A stretch of DNA of 12,321 nucleotides from the NCBI GenBank assembly GCA_002455915.1, contig DKLU01000207.1, forward strand, positions 1 through 12,321, written 5' to 3'. The notes below the pieces were generated by a model. The model searched no databases, was not told where the DNA came from, and was given only the letters and a program-made list of their open reading frames with translations. Numbering within the stretch: position 1 is the first letter of the stretch; each line of letters starts with the position of its first letter. Source of the stretch: Chryseobacterium sp. UBA6632. GTDB lineage: Bacteria > Bacteroidota > Bacteroidia > Flavobacteriales > Weeksellaceae. This document shows, piece after piece, positions 1 through 5,980 of the stretch. The position numbers and the translations under genes were made by a program.

Positions 1-160
1 ATTCTATTTTCTTTTTTGGATTAGAATTCCCGGTGATGACAACCTGCTCAATAGATGCAGATCTTGTGGAATCCTGCGGAGTTTCCTGAGCATAAGCATT
101 ATTGAAATAAAGTGTGGCAACACCGGCAATTAATAAGATTGATTTTTTATTCATAGCCAT
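1..160 (-). CDS. TonB-dependent outer-membrane receptor, N-terminal fragment (runs off left edge)
   Basis: Only the first 53 codons are in the window. The start is either the ATG at 160 (MAMNKKS...) or the one at 154 (MNKKS...); no Shine-Dalgarno sequence separates them, and the second gives the more usual signal-peptide start. A Lys-Lys pair, a hydrophobic stretch (SILLIAGVATLYF) and an AYA|QE signal-peptidase I site at about residue 24 mark export. Shortly after comes IEQVVITGN, the typical TonB-box/plug start of Bacteroidota TonB-dependent receptors. Such receptors import ligands through the outer membrane using TonB-ExbBD energy. The gene begins 41 nt after the trehalase stop on the same strand with no terminator between them, so it is probably co-transcribed and may bring in trehalose or a related glucoside; that substrate is inference. 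The barrel, most of the plug and any SusD partner are outside the window. Confidence 0.75.
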   Translation of the reverse strand, partial: MAMNKKSILLIAGVATLYFNNAYAQETPQDSTRSASIEQVVITGNSNPKKKIE

Positions 161-201
161 ATAATTTTTTACAGTTAGTTTTAATTTTTTTAGTTTAAAA
201 T

Positions 202-1680
202 TTAGTTTTCTTTTAACTTAAGATAAACTCCATTCGTCCAGCCAAATCCGTCCTGATTTGGATATTCTCCACCACCTGCAACCGTTTCAATATCCAATGC
301 GTTGTATTTTTCCATGAGTTTTCCTGTGTTTTGGTAAACTCTTTCCACATTTGCACACCAGTTAGTTTTAATTTTTTCGGCTAAATCATCAAAGCCATAA
401 TTTTTCATAGATTTAAAGCCAAGCCATTGATAAGACGCCCAGGCATTTGGCAAATCCCATTGTTGTCCTGTCTTTTTCGTTGTCGTAACCAATCCGCCTT
501 GATATAAAAACTTTTCAGAAATAATTTCAGCAACAGATTTTGCCTGTTCTTCACTCGCCAATCCAAGGAATAAAGGATAAAGAGCAGCAATATGTTCAGA
601 CGAGGTTGTTGTGTGTTTTTTTATGTGATAATCTTTGTATGTTCCGGAATTTTCATCCCAGAAATATTTGTCGATCATCTGTCTTCGGTCTGCTGCTCTT
701 TCTGAATAATAATTTTCTTTCTCCGTAAGATGTTGAAGCGATGAAGACTTCGCCAATGTTGTTTCCAAATGCCACAAAAGGCAGTTAAGATCAATTTCAG
801 CCAGGTTCAACGTTTCAATGGTCTGTATATTTTCACCGTCTGCAAACCATCTGCTGGAAAAATCCCAACCCGATTCGCAGCCGCTTCGGACGTTTCTGTA
901 AAATTCATCACCCGCATTTTCCGCATCTTCAATATCAATTAAATAACTTTCAGGGCGAGGTTCGTTTTCTGCATCGTAATATCTATTTAACAAATCTCCA
1001 CTAATAGTTTTTAAAACCCTTTCTGAGCTTTCCTCATTTTCAAGCTTATCAAAGCCTTTCATCCAAAAAGCATGTTCTTTTTCTAAAGTATCGTGATATT
1101 TGATATAAATATTTTCGTCCTTCGTGGTTTCAAAAAGCAGATCCAACATCAACGAAAAATACGGAGGCTGAGAACGGCTTAAGAAATGCGTTCGGCTCGC
1201 ATTCGGTACAAATCCAACGGTTTGAATTAAATAAGAACAGTTTTCAACAATATTTTCCATCATTTCAATCCTTTCTGAAACTTGTAAACCCAACATAATA
1301 TAATAGCTGTCCCAGTAAAAGAATTCATTAAAACGCCCTCCCGGAACGATGTACGGTTTCGGAAGTTTCAGCAATGTTCCTTTTTCTTCATAAGCGGTCC
1401 TAGTCAACTCATCCCAAAGTTTTTCAATATGTTCTTCAATCGGCAATTGTTTTTCTCTGTGAATCGAAACTTTCGCTCCTAAAAAGTCGAAATTTGACAG
1501 TACGAAATCTTTCAAATTAAAATTTTCTGACTTTTTTTCTGTTTCATATTTCGCATTGATTTCGGAAATAGGAAACAACGGAACTGCATCGGTCATCATC
1601 TTCTGATCTTCAAAAATTTTTGATCTTTGAACGTCATCAAAAAGAATCTGAATTTCGTTGATATATAATTGTTTATTCAT
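202..1680 (-). CDS. Alpha,alpha-trehalase, GH37, probably cytoplasmic
   Basis: This 492-residue protein hydrolyses trehalose to two glucose units by the inverting GH37 mechanism. Visible family motifs are PGGRFNEFFYWDSYY (113-127, trehalase signature 1), SGWDFSSRW (270-278), QWDLPNAWA (407-415, signature 2) and the C-terminal block GGGEYPNQDGFGWTNG (469-484). By comparison with E. coli TreA, D273 in the GWDFSSRW block is the catalytic acid and E472 in the GGGEYP block the catalytic base; both are present. The protein spans the full (alpha/alpha)6 barrel with no disruption. There is no signal peptide or lipobox at the N terminus (MNKQLYINEIQILFDD), so it should act in the cytoplasm like TreF rather than in the periplasm like TreA. 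It starts 2 nt after the stop of the MFS transporter, so the two are almost certainly one transcript. The enzyme class is very likely; the location is inferred from the missing signal. Confidence 0.95.
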   Translation of the reverse strand: MNKQLYINEIQILFDDVQRSKIFEDQKMMTDAVPLFPISEINAKYETEKKSENFNLKDFVLSNFDFLGAKVSIHREKQLPIEEHIEKLWDELTRTAYEEKGTLLKLPKPYIVPGGRFNEFFYWDSYYIMLGLQVSERIEMMENIVENCSYLIQTVGFVPNASRTHFLSRSQPPYFSLMLDLLFETTKDENIYIKYHDTLEKEHAFWMKGFDKLENEESSERVLKTISGDLLNRYYDAENEPRPESYLIDIEDAENAGDEFYRNVRSGCESGWDFSSRWFADGENIQTIETLNLAEIDLNCLLWHLETTLAKSSSLQHLTEKENYYSERAADRRQMIDKYFWDENSGTYKDYHIKKHTTTSSEHIAALYPLFLGLASEEQAKSVAEIISEKFLYQGGLVTTTKKTGQQWDLPNAWASYQWLGFKSMKNYGFDDLAEKIKTNWCANVERVYQNTGKLMEKYNALDIETVAGGGEYPNQDGFGWTNGVYLKLKEN

Positions 1681-1682
1681 TT

Positions 1683-2912
1683 TTATTTTTTAGGATTTAT
1701 TTTTAATTTATTCATGAAAATTGCTGAAATAATCAATAATGAAAGTGGAATTAATGAAAGGTAAAACGCCTGTTGACCACTGAATTCCTGAAACACAAAA
1801 CCTGTAATTATCGATCCAATTGTTCCTCCGATTGCAGAGAAAACCACGATTAAACCAGACATGGCACTGTGTAAATATTTTGGAATTGATGCTAAAATCA
1901 CCGAATTGATACTTGGATAAATTGGTGCCAATAAACCTCCCATCAACGGAAATAAATAGACAACCAACGGAGCGTTCAGCCAAGTTGTTCCCGCGTCAAT
2001 ATGAATGTTGTGAGTTAAGGGAAGAACTAATAAAATACTTATCGCAAAACCAACCACACAAAAAGAAACTACGTAAATCCAGCTGAATTTTTTCGAGAAA
2101 AAACCCGATAAAAATCTGCCCAATGCAAAAGCTCCCGCCAAAACTGCTCCCGCCTGAATACTCATTGAAGTCGGGACTTTCAAAATTTCCTTGTAAAAAG
2201 TGGGTGTCCAGGTCTGGAAACTTTGTTCAACCAAAACAAAAAGGAAAGCGCATAATAAGAAGAATAAAACCTTTCTGTAACCGAACAAACTTGCACTGTT
2301 TCTTAAATCACCCAGCAAATCGGTTTTCTCGCTTTTCGCTTCGTGTTCATCTAATTTTGTGAAGAATAAAAACAAAAAAGATAAGGTTGAAATCGCTCCT
2401 AAAACCCAATAAACATTCAGCCAATGGGTAGATCTTGGATTATGATCATCAATAAACAAGCTGAATAAAACATTTCCCATTAATACGCCGATCATGAAAA
2501 ATCCTTCCAGATAACCCATAAAACTTGAATGTTCTTTATCTGTATTCGTAACCAATCCAATGGAGGTGAACACGGAAATTTTAATTAAAGCAAAAGAAAT
2601 CCCGACAATAGTAAACAGTAGCTTGAAAAACCAAAAATTATTTGCAAACGGCATTACAAAGCACATACCGCTTACCAAAAGCAGTGCAATCAACATCGAG
2701 TTTTTAATGCCGATCTTCGGTAAAAACGATGCCAGAATGAATGAACAGATTGCAATCGGCAAATCTTTAAAACCTTCCAACACACTTGCTGAAGACTTTG
2801 AGATTCCGAAGTTTTGCTGCATCTGTAAAATTACCGTTCCCACAGAATTCAAAAGAATCGCAAAAACGAAATAATTTAAAAATAAAACGGCCTTAATATT
2901 GAAATTTTTCAT
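1683..2912 (-). CDS. MFS sugar transporter, candidate trehalose importer
   Basis: This 409-residue, strongly hydrophobic protein has the length and layout of a 12-helix major facilitator: six N-terminal helices, a charged central loop around residues 190-205 (TKLDEHEAKSEKTD), then six more. It begins MKNFNIKAVLFLNYFVFAILLNS, with the first helix directly after a short basic N terminus. The late glycine-rich stretch (SGLIVVFSAIGGTIGSIITGF) is typical of MFS helices 10-11. It is the first gene of the minus-strand unit and overlaps nothing; the trehalase follows after 2 nt. Since the trehalase appears cytoplasmic, the transporter most simply supplies intact trehalose across the inner membrane. 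That substrate is drawn from context, not from a residue signature; glucose or another disaccharide remains possible. Transcription is probably from the divergent promoter region shared with the AraC-family gene. Confidence 0.85.
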   Translation of the reverse strand: MKNFNIKAVLFLNYFVFAILLNSVGTVILQMQQNFGISKSSASVLEGFKDLPIAICSFILASFLPKIGIKNSMLIALLLVSGMCFVMPFANNFWFFKLLFTIVGISFALIKISVFTSIGLVTNTDKEHSSFMGYLEGFFMIGVLMGNVLFSLFIDDHNPRSTHWLNVYWVLGAISTLSFLFLFFTKLDEHEAKSEKTDLLGDLRNSASLFGYRKVLFFLLCAFLFVLVEQSFQTWTPTFYKEILKVPTSMSIQAGAVLAGAFALGRFLSGFFSKKFSWIYVVSFCVVGFAISILLVLPLTHNIHIDAGTTWLNAPLVVYLFPLMGGLLAPIYPSINSVILASIPKYLHSAMSGLIVVFSAIGGTIGSIITGFVFQEFSGQQAFYLSLIPLSLLIISAIFMNKLKINPKK

Positions 2913-2931
2913 TCATATAATTTCTTGGTGA

Positions 2932-2961
2932 CTAAGATAAAGGCATTTCGCTTAACGTTAA
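2932..2961 (-). promoter_or_regulatory. Weak candidate promoter of the MFS-trehalase unit with overlapping palindrome
   Basis: On the minus strand TATCTTAG (2939 down to 2932) matches the Bacteroidota -7 consensus TAnnTTTG at six of eight positions, about 20 nt before the MFS start. The upstream -33 position falls on the perfect 10-bp palindrome TTAACGTTAA (2952-2961). A palindrome there, between divergent genes, is a reasonable place for a regulator to bind, but TTAACGTTAA is short and AT-rich and could be chance. Confidence 0.3.
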
Positions 2962-2981
2962 TTTAACATCATAAACCAATA

Positions 2982-3013
2982 TTTGAACTATATTAATATA
3001 ATTATTATTTTAG
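2982..3013 (+). promoter_or_regulatory. Promoter of the AraC-family gene
   Basis: TTTG at 2982-2985 is followed after 20 nt by TATTTTAG (3006-3013), which fits the Bacteroidota -33/-7 pattern (TTTG, 17-23 nt, TAnnTTTG) at seven of eight -7 positions. This would start transcription near 3018-3020, leaving a short leader. A minimal in-frame start-stop (ATG ATT AAC TAA, 3024-3035) directly abuts the real ATG at 3036. Confidence 0.5.
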
Positions 3014-3035
3014 GCAACAAAATATGATTAACTAA

Positions 3036-3941
3036 ATGAAAGTTACTTTTGAGAGAGTCATCCCCAATGAAAAGAGCTCTTTTCGACTTATCCACAACAA
3101 TTCACCTATTTCAGAATTCAAATGGGAATATCATTATCATCCCGAAATTGAATTGGTATGTGTGCTTTCCGGGAGCGGAACCCGACATGTCGGCTATCAT
3201 AAAAGTAATTATACGAACGGAGATTTAGTATTGATCGGTTCCAATATTCCGCATTCAGGATTTGGGTTGAATTCTATTGATCCTCATGAAGAAATTGTGC
3301 TTCAGTTTAAAGAAGAAATCTTACAATTTCCACAGCAGGAAGTGGAAGCAATCTCAATCAAAAATTTATTGGAACTTTCAAAATTTGGGATTCATTTTCA
3401 CCAGAATATCCATAAAATGATGATGCCAAAATTACAACTCATGTTAGAATCAGAAGGATATAAAAGATATCTGTTGTTATTAGAAATTCTCTTTGAACTT
3501 TCAAAATGTGAAGATTATGAGCTTTTAAATAAAGAAATTATGCCTTACACCATTATTTCAAAAAATAAAACGCGGCTGGAAAATATTTTCACCTATGTGG
3601 AAAACAATTATGACAAAGAAATCAATATTGACGAGGTGGCAAAACTTGCCAATCTTACATTGCCTGCTTTCTGTAATTTTTTCAAAAAGGCGACGCAGAT
3701 TACGTTTACCGAATTTGTGAACAGATATCGCATCAATAAAGCGTGTTTGCTGATGGCTCAGGATAAAACAATCTCCGAATGCAGTTACAGCTGTGGTTTT
3801 AATAATGTGACTTATTTTAATAGAATGTTTAAAAAATATACCGAAAAAACGCCTTCAGAATTTATTAAGAATTTCTCACACAAAAAAGTGAATGTGGATT
3901 TGAGTCTTGAAAATGAAGTGAAGATTAACGTTGGTTTTTAG
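3036..3941 (+). CDS. AraC-family transcriptional regulator with N-terminal cupin
   Basis: This 301-residue protein has the two-part AraC layout. Residues about 15-95 form a cupin-type ligand pocket with HYHPEIEL (33-40) and a later H-x-G segment (PHSGFG, 72-77). Residues about 180-278 are the AraC/XylS DNA-binding domain: first helix-turn-helix around 197-218 (IDEVAKLANLTLPAFCNFFKK), second around 246-268, including CGFNNVTYFNRMFKKYTEKTPSEF. The protein ends about 20 residues after that domain. It is divergent from the MFS-trehalase unit with a 123-bp shared gap, the common arrangement for a local activator, so it probably senses a sugar and controls that unit; the inducer is not visible. The start is supported by a promoter about 25 nt upstream and a normal N terminus. 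The gene contains a perfect DnaA box (TTATCCACA, 3088-3096), in the orientation opposite to the cluster at 4010. Confidence 0.9.
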   Translation: MKVTFERVIPNEKSSFRLIHNNSPISEFKWEYHYHPEIELVCVLSGSGTRHVGYHKSNYTNGDLVLIGSNIPHSGFGLNSIDPHEEIVLQFKEEILQFPQQEVEAISIKNLLELSKFGIHFHQNIHKMMMPKLQLMLESEGYKRYLLLLEILFELSKCEDYELLNKEIMPYTIISKNKTRLENIFTYVENNYDKEINIDEVAKLANLTLPAFCNFFKKATQITFTEFVNRYRINKACLLMAQDKTISECSYSCGFNNVTYFNRMFKKYTEKTPSEFIKNFSHKKVNVDLSLENEVKINVGF

Positions 3942-3968
3942 GATGGAAGCGGGATGTGGGAAGATGGA
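3941..3968. repeat. Heptad-phased GGA repeat
   Basis: Right after the AraC-family stop, four consecutive 7-nt units each end in GGA (units begin at 3941, 3948, 3955 and 3962). The last unit and its flank, GGAAGATGGAAGTT (3959-3972), recur exactly at 4794-4807 before the tetR gene. The four-unit register is exact although the units differ in their first four bases. Confidence 0.6.
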
Positions 3969-4009
3969 AGTTCATAACAGCTATTCAATTGATATTTTCA
4001 AAAACCAAT

Positions 4010-4042
4010 TGTGGATAACTCTGTGGATAAAATTGTGGATAA
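4010..4042. other. Three tandem perfect DnaA boxes, candidate oriC or DnaA-titration cluster
   Basis: TGTGGATAA, the exact complement of the DnaA-box consensus TTATCCACA, occurs at 4010-4018, 4022-4030 and 4034-4042. All three have the same orientation and an exact 12-bp period; the last is followed by a T tract and about 50 bp of AT-rich DNA (4043-4095). The cluster is non-coding, between convergent genes. Clusters of like-oriented DnaA boxes beside AT-rich unwinding DNA are a hallmark of bacterial origins, though they also occur as DnaA reservoirs. No dnaA gene is in the window, so its role as the origin is inference. Confidence 0.6.
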
Positions 4043-4091
4043 CTTTTTTTAATTAAAATTAAACAGTATATTTTCAATACATTACAAAAAC

Positions 4092-4117
4092 AAAAAAGCT
4101 GCTCGAAAGAACAGCTT
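4092..4117 (-). terminator. Rho-independent terminator of the redoxin gene
   Basis: Read on the minus strand, a 9-bp stem (arms 4109-4117 and 4096-4104, one G-U pair) closes a 4-nt TTTC loop and is followed by a T run (4095-4092). It lies about 55 nt past the redoxin stop. The plus-strand reading lacks a U tract, so it does not serve the AraC-family gene. Confidence 0.8.
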
Positions 4118-4141
4118 CATATATTTGAATTGCAAAGCTAT

Positions 4142-4169
4142 CAACCGACAACCCGCAACAATCAACCAG
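4142..4169. repeat. Heptad-phased CAAC repeat
   Basis: Four consecutive 7-nt units start with CAAC, at 4142, 4149, 4156 and 4163 (CAACCGA, then CAACCCG and relatives). The array sits between the redoxin stop and its terminator, so it would be transcribed in the redoxin 3' leader. It differs in sequence from the GGA array at 3941 but shares the exact 7-nt register. Confidence 0.6.
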
Positions 4170-4172
4170 AAA

Positions 4173-4727
4173 TTATTTCCACTTAATATTACAACCCATG
4201 CTCGGTCTCTGGATTTCTTCTTGCGGTTCGCCCAACAAAAGGTTTTCAAAAGCAATAATTAAATCCTCACCCGTTACATCTTTGTGATTTCCAGGTCTTG
4301 AATCATCCATTTGCCCTCGGTAAATAAGGTCCAGTTTATCATCAAAGAAAAAGAAATCCGGTGTGCAAGCCGCATCATACGCTTTGGCAATTGCTTGGCT
4401 TTCGTCATATAAATAAGGAAAATCAAACTTTCTTTCAATTTGAAATTCGATCATTTTTTCCGGAGCATCAGCAGGATATTTTTCTACGTTATTGGAGTTG
4501 ATTGCAATAAATTCAATCCCTCTTTCATTATAATCTTCATATAATTCATTCAACTTATCAATCACATGAAGAACAAACGGACAGTGGTTACACATAAAGA
4601 TCACCAACGTTCCTTTTTCTCCTTTCAGATCATCCAATGACTGAATTTCATTTGTTTTTGAAGGGTTCGGAAGCTCAAAAAATGGTGCTTTTAAACCCAA
4701 CTCAATCATATTTGAGGGAGTATTCAT
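4173..4727 (-). CDS. Thioredoxin-family (AhpC/TSA-like) redoxin with CNHC motif
   Basis: This 184-residue protein is of the peroxiredoxin/thioredoxin-fold group often annotated simply as thioredoxin family protein. It has the usual N-terminal lead (GLKAPFFELP, 11-20), a redox motif FMCNHCPFV (44-52; C46 and C49) at the start of the first helix, the strand IEFIAINSNN (71-80), and a cis-proline turn TPDFFFF (122-128) preceded by C121. The C-terminal tail PSMGCNIKWK carries another cysteine, C179. There is no signal peptide, so it should be cytoplasmic, most likely reducing disulfides or peroxides. Its natural partner cannot be read from the sequence. It is a single-gene unit with its own promoter and terminator, between the DnaA-box region and the tetR gene. 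The family assignment is solid; the precise activity is not. Confidence 0.88.
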   Translation of the reverse strand: MNTPSNMIELGLKAPFFELPNPSKTNEIQSLDDLKGEKGTLVIFMCNHCPFVLHVIDKLNELYEDYNERGIEFIAINSNNVEKYPADAPEKMIEFQIERKFDFPYLYDESQAIAKAYDAACTPDFFFFDDKLDLIYRGQMDDSRPGNHKDVTGEDLIIAFENLLLGEPQEEIQRPSMGCNIKWK

Positions 4728-4746
4728 AACTTTTTTTATTTGTGCA

Positions 4747-4780
4747 CAAAGATAGAGATTTTCTTTATTATATTAGTAAA
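4747..4780 (-). promoter_or_regulatory. Promoter of the redoxin gene
   Basis: On the minus strand TATCTTTG (4754-4747) matches the Bacteroidota -7 box TAnnTTTG exactly, with TTTA (4780-4777) 22 nt upstream as a near -33 box. The implied leader is only about 10-15 nt. The perfect 12-bp palindrome TTTGTGCACAAA (4739-4750) overlaps the -7 box and likely start point. Confidence 0.65.
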
Positions 4781-4793
4781 GAAGCGATAGACA

Positions 4794-4917
4794 GGAAGAT
4801 GGAAGTTTAAAAATAATGATCCATTGAATTGGACTATAAGCTATATTAATTTTTACAATAATTTAAAAAATTACTATTCAGAACGTGCTTCCAGCCCCCA
4901 TTCTTCCAGTATCCAGC
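4794..4917. repeat. Heptad-spaced GGA and CCA tracts in inverted orientation
   Basis: In the 301-bp redoxin/tetR gap, GGAAGATGGAAGTT (4794-4807, an exact copy of 3959-3972) has GGA triplets 7 nt apart. About 80 bp later the opposite strand version appears, with CCA at 4891, 4898, 4906 and 4913 (spacings 7, 8, 7). The two tracts are inverted to one another around an AT-rich centre in which I see no gene. Confidence 0.5.
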
Positions 4918-4971
4918 CAAATTATAAGAGACCTTCAAAATGTATCTTTAAAAATTAAAGTCAAAAATTTG

Positions 4972-5004
4972 TTTGGAAGTTATGTTCAAAAGTTTGTAGT
5001 TTTG
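4972..5004 (+). promoter_or_regulatory. Promoter of tetR
   Basis: TTTG (4972-4975), a 21-nt spacer, then TAGTTTTG (4997-5004) give a full match to the Bacteroidota -33/-7 consensus. The start point would be near 5011, inside the operator that follows. This decides the tetR start: the upstream in-frame ATG at 4885 lies before the promoter. Confidence 0.75.
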
Positions 5005-5017
5005 CTAACACTGTTAG
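5005..5017. promoter_or_regulatory. Putative TetR operator O1 (autoregulatory)
   Basis: CTAACACTGTTAG is a perfect palindrome of 6-bp arms around one central base. It begins directly after the tetR -7 box and would cover the start point, the classical position for autorepression. Related sequences recur at 5645, 5764 and 5896. Confidence 0.7.
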
Positions 5018-5028
5018 AAAAAAATATC

Positions 5029-5625
5029 ATGGGCTTACATGAACGTCGTCAAAGAGAAAAAGAATCTATACGTGCCAATATTTTGGACGCGGCTTTTTCT
5101 TTGGCTAAAACAGAGGGCTGGGCTTCACTTTCGATCAGAAAAATTGCTGATGCTATTGAGTACAGCGCGCCTGTAGTGTATGATTATTTTGAAAACAAAG
5201 AAGCTATTTTATTTGAAATATCATTAAATGGCTTCCATTGTTTGCACATCGAATTATTAAAAGCACAGAAAAAACATGACACTCCTGAAGAGCAATTGGT
5301 AGCGATTGTGGATGCATACTGGAAATTTGCTTTTATGAATAAGGAGTATTATCAGCTGATGTTCGGGCTGGGAATGCAATGCAGCGGAAAAGGATTGATG
5401 AAAGAAGAATTTTCGTCATTTCAGGATATGCTGTATGACTGCACCTACGAGATCATCAAGAAAAAAGGTTCAAATCCTGATAATGCCTGTCACTCCTCTC
5501 ACGCGCTGTTTTCGGCGGTGCATGGTTTGATTTCCATTATGATGATGCGTAATGACGACATACCTTCTACGATGAATAAAACGACTTTAGATGAAACAGT
5601 TTCTGCTTTCATTAAGTCTTTATAA
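5029..5625 (+). CDS. TetR/AcrR-family repressor of the adjacent RND efflux system
   Basis: This 198-residue protein has the normal TetR length and begins MGLHERRQREKESIRANILD. Its N-terminal DNA-binding domain covers residues about 14-60: helix 1 (ANILDAAFSLAKTEGW), then the helix-turn-helix LSIRKIADAIEYSAPVVYDY (34-53) and FENKEAIL. The remaining helices form the ligand-binding and dimer domain. The ATG at 5029 is chosen because an extension to 4885 (48 more codons) would run upstream of the promoter at 4972-5004, through the operator, and would add no family-like sequence. TetR-family proteins beside RND pumps normally repress the pump and themselves until a toxic ligand binds. Here a palindromic operator overlaps its own start point and three similar sites precede the pump genes, which supports that role directly. 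The inducing ligand cannot be inferred. Confidence 0.9.
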   Translation: MGLHERRQREKESIRANILDAAFSLAKTEGWASLSIRKIADAIEYSAPVVYDYFENKEAILFEISLNGFHCLHIELLKAQKKHDTPEEQLVAIVDAYWKFAFMNKEYYQLMFGLGMQCSGKGLMKEEFSSFQDMLYDCTYEIIKKKGSNPDNACHSSHALFSAVHGLISIMMMRNDDIPSTMNKTTLDETVSAFIKSL

Positions 5626-5644
5626 ATTTTTTTTGAACTAAAAA

Positions 5645-5670
5645 TTAACACCGTTAGGAAAAGTATCACA
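5645..5670. promoter_or_regulatory. Putative TetR operator O2
   Basis: TTAACACCGTTAGG followed by AAAA and TATCACA matches the core of operator O1 (TAACAnYGTTAG). It lies 20 nt after the tetR stop. The GTTAGG-AAAA-TA-CA extension is shared with O3 and O4 and only partly with O1. Confidence 0.6.
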
Positions 5671-5713
5671 GTATAATTAATAGTATTCAACTTAAAAAAA
5701 AATAAACTTTACA

Positions 5714-5767
5714 ATGAAGACTAATTTCATGGCATTACTTTATGTAATTTTCTTTCCTTATCATTAA
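5714..5767 (+). other. Possible 17-codon leader ORF
   Basis: ATG to TAA encodes MKTNFMALLYVIFFPYH, a basic start then a hydrophobic stretch. It lies between operators O2 and O3, and its stop overlaps the first bases of O3. It may be a leader peptide, the remnant of a lost exported or membrane protein, or chance; there is no homology evidence. Confidence 0.2.
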
Positions 5768-5789
5768 CAGCGTTAGGAAAAATAACACA
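5764..5789. promoter_or_regulatory. Putative TetR operator O3
   Basis: TTAACAGCGTTAGGAAAAA then TAACACA is the same block as O2 and O4 with G in place of C at the centre. It starts 119 bp after O2. Confidence 0.6.
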
Positions 5790-5895
5790 CGTACACCTCA
5801 TCTTTATATACTTAAACCAACATTAAAACAATTTCGATTATGGAAACATCTACCTGATCAAGATTAATAATTCTGTAATTTTTTTAAACTTTAAA

Positions 5896-5921
5896 TTAAC
5901 ACCGTTAGGAAAAATAACAGA
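5896..5921. promoter_or_regulatory. Putative TetR operator O4
   Basis: TTAACACCGTTAGGAAAAA then TAACAG is nearly identical to O2 and O3 and lies 85 nt before the fusion-protein start, the site most likely to govern the pump transcript. It starts 132 bp after O3. Confidence 0.65.
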
Positions 5922-5980
5922 ATATTAATTAAAAACAATATTATTTAATCTAACACTTCATTAAAAAATTTAAACTAAAA

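Larger units (their letters stand above)
5626..5980 (+). promoter_or_regulatory. 355-bp control region of the efflux genes with three operator-leader units
   Basis: No substantial gene fits here. The region consists of three loosely repeated units, each with a TAACAnCGTTAGGAAAA block followed 69-85 nt later by an ATG in an A-rich context (ATG at 5714, 5840 and 5981, the last being the fusion-protein start). The sequences before the ATGs at 5714 and 5981 resemble each other, both an A-rich tract plus AAACT just before the start codon. I could not place a convincing TAnnTTTG -7 box, so promoter positions here remain open. Confidence 0.5.

Noticed and set aside
405..728. Short open frames on both strands within the trehalase gene
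   Set aside because: They are shadows of an intact GH37 enzyme whose motifs span the whole region.
2560..2874. 104-codon open frame on the plus strand inside the MFS gene
   Set aside because: It is antisense to a well-supported membrane protein, has no family-like sequence and no promoter of its own.
2952..2961. TTAACGTTAA as the AraC-family regulator's binding site
   Set aside because: AraC proteins usually bind longer direct repeats; a 10-bp AT-rich palindrome alone is too weak for a separate claim, so it is mentioned only with the promoter.
3941..4169. Possible CRISPR array from the short phased repeats
   Set aside because: Units are 7 nt (or 12 nt for the DnaA boxes) with no 25-40 nt repeats separated by unique spacers, and there are no cas genes.
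4885..5028. 48-codon N-terminal extension of the TetR protein from an upstream in-frame ATG
   Set aside because: It would begin upstream of a consensus promoter and run through the operator; the added residues do not look like TetR, and the 198-residue form has the normal family length.
5623..5635. Terminator after tetR (T-rich tract)
   Set aside because: There is a run of T but no stem ahead of it, and it lies next to operator O2; a promoter -33-like TTTG is as plausible.
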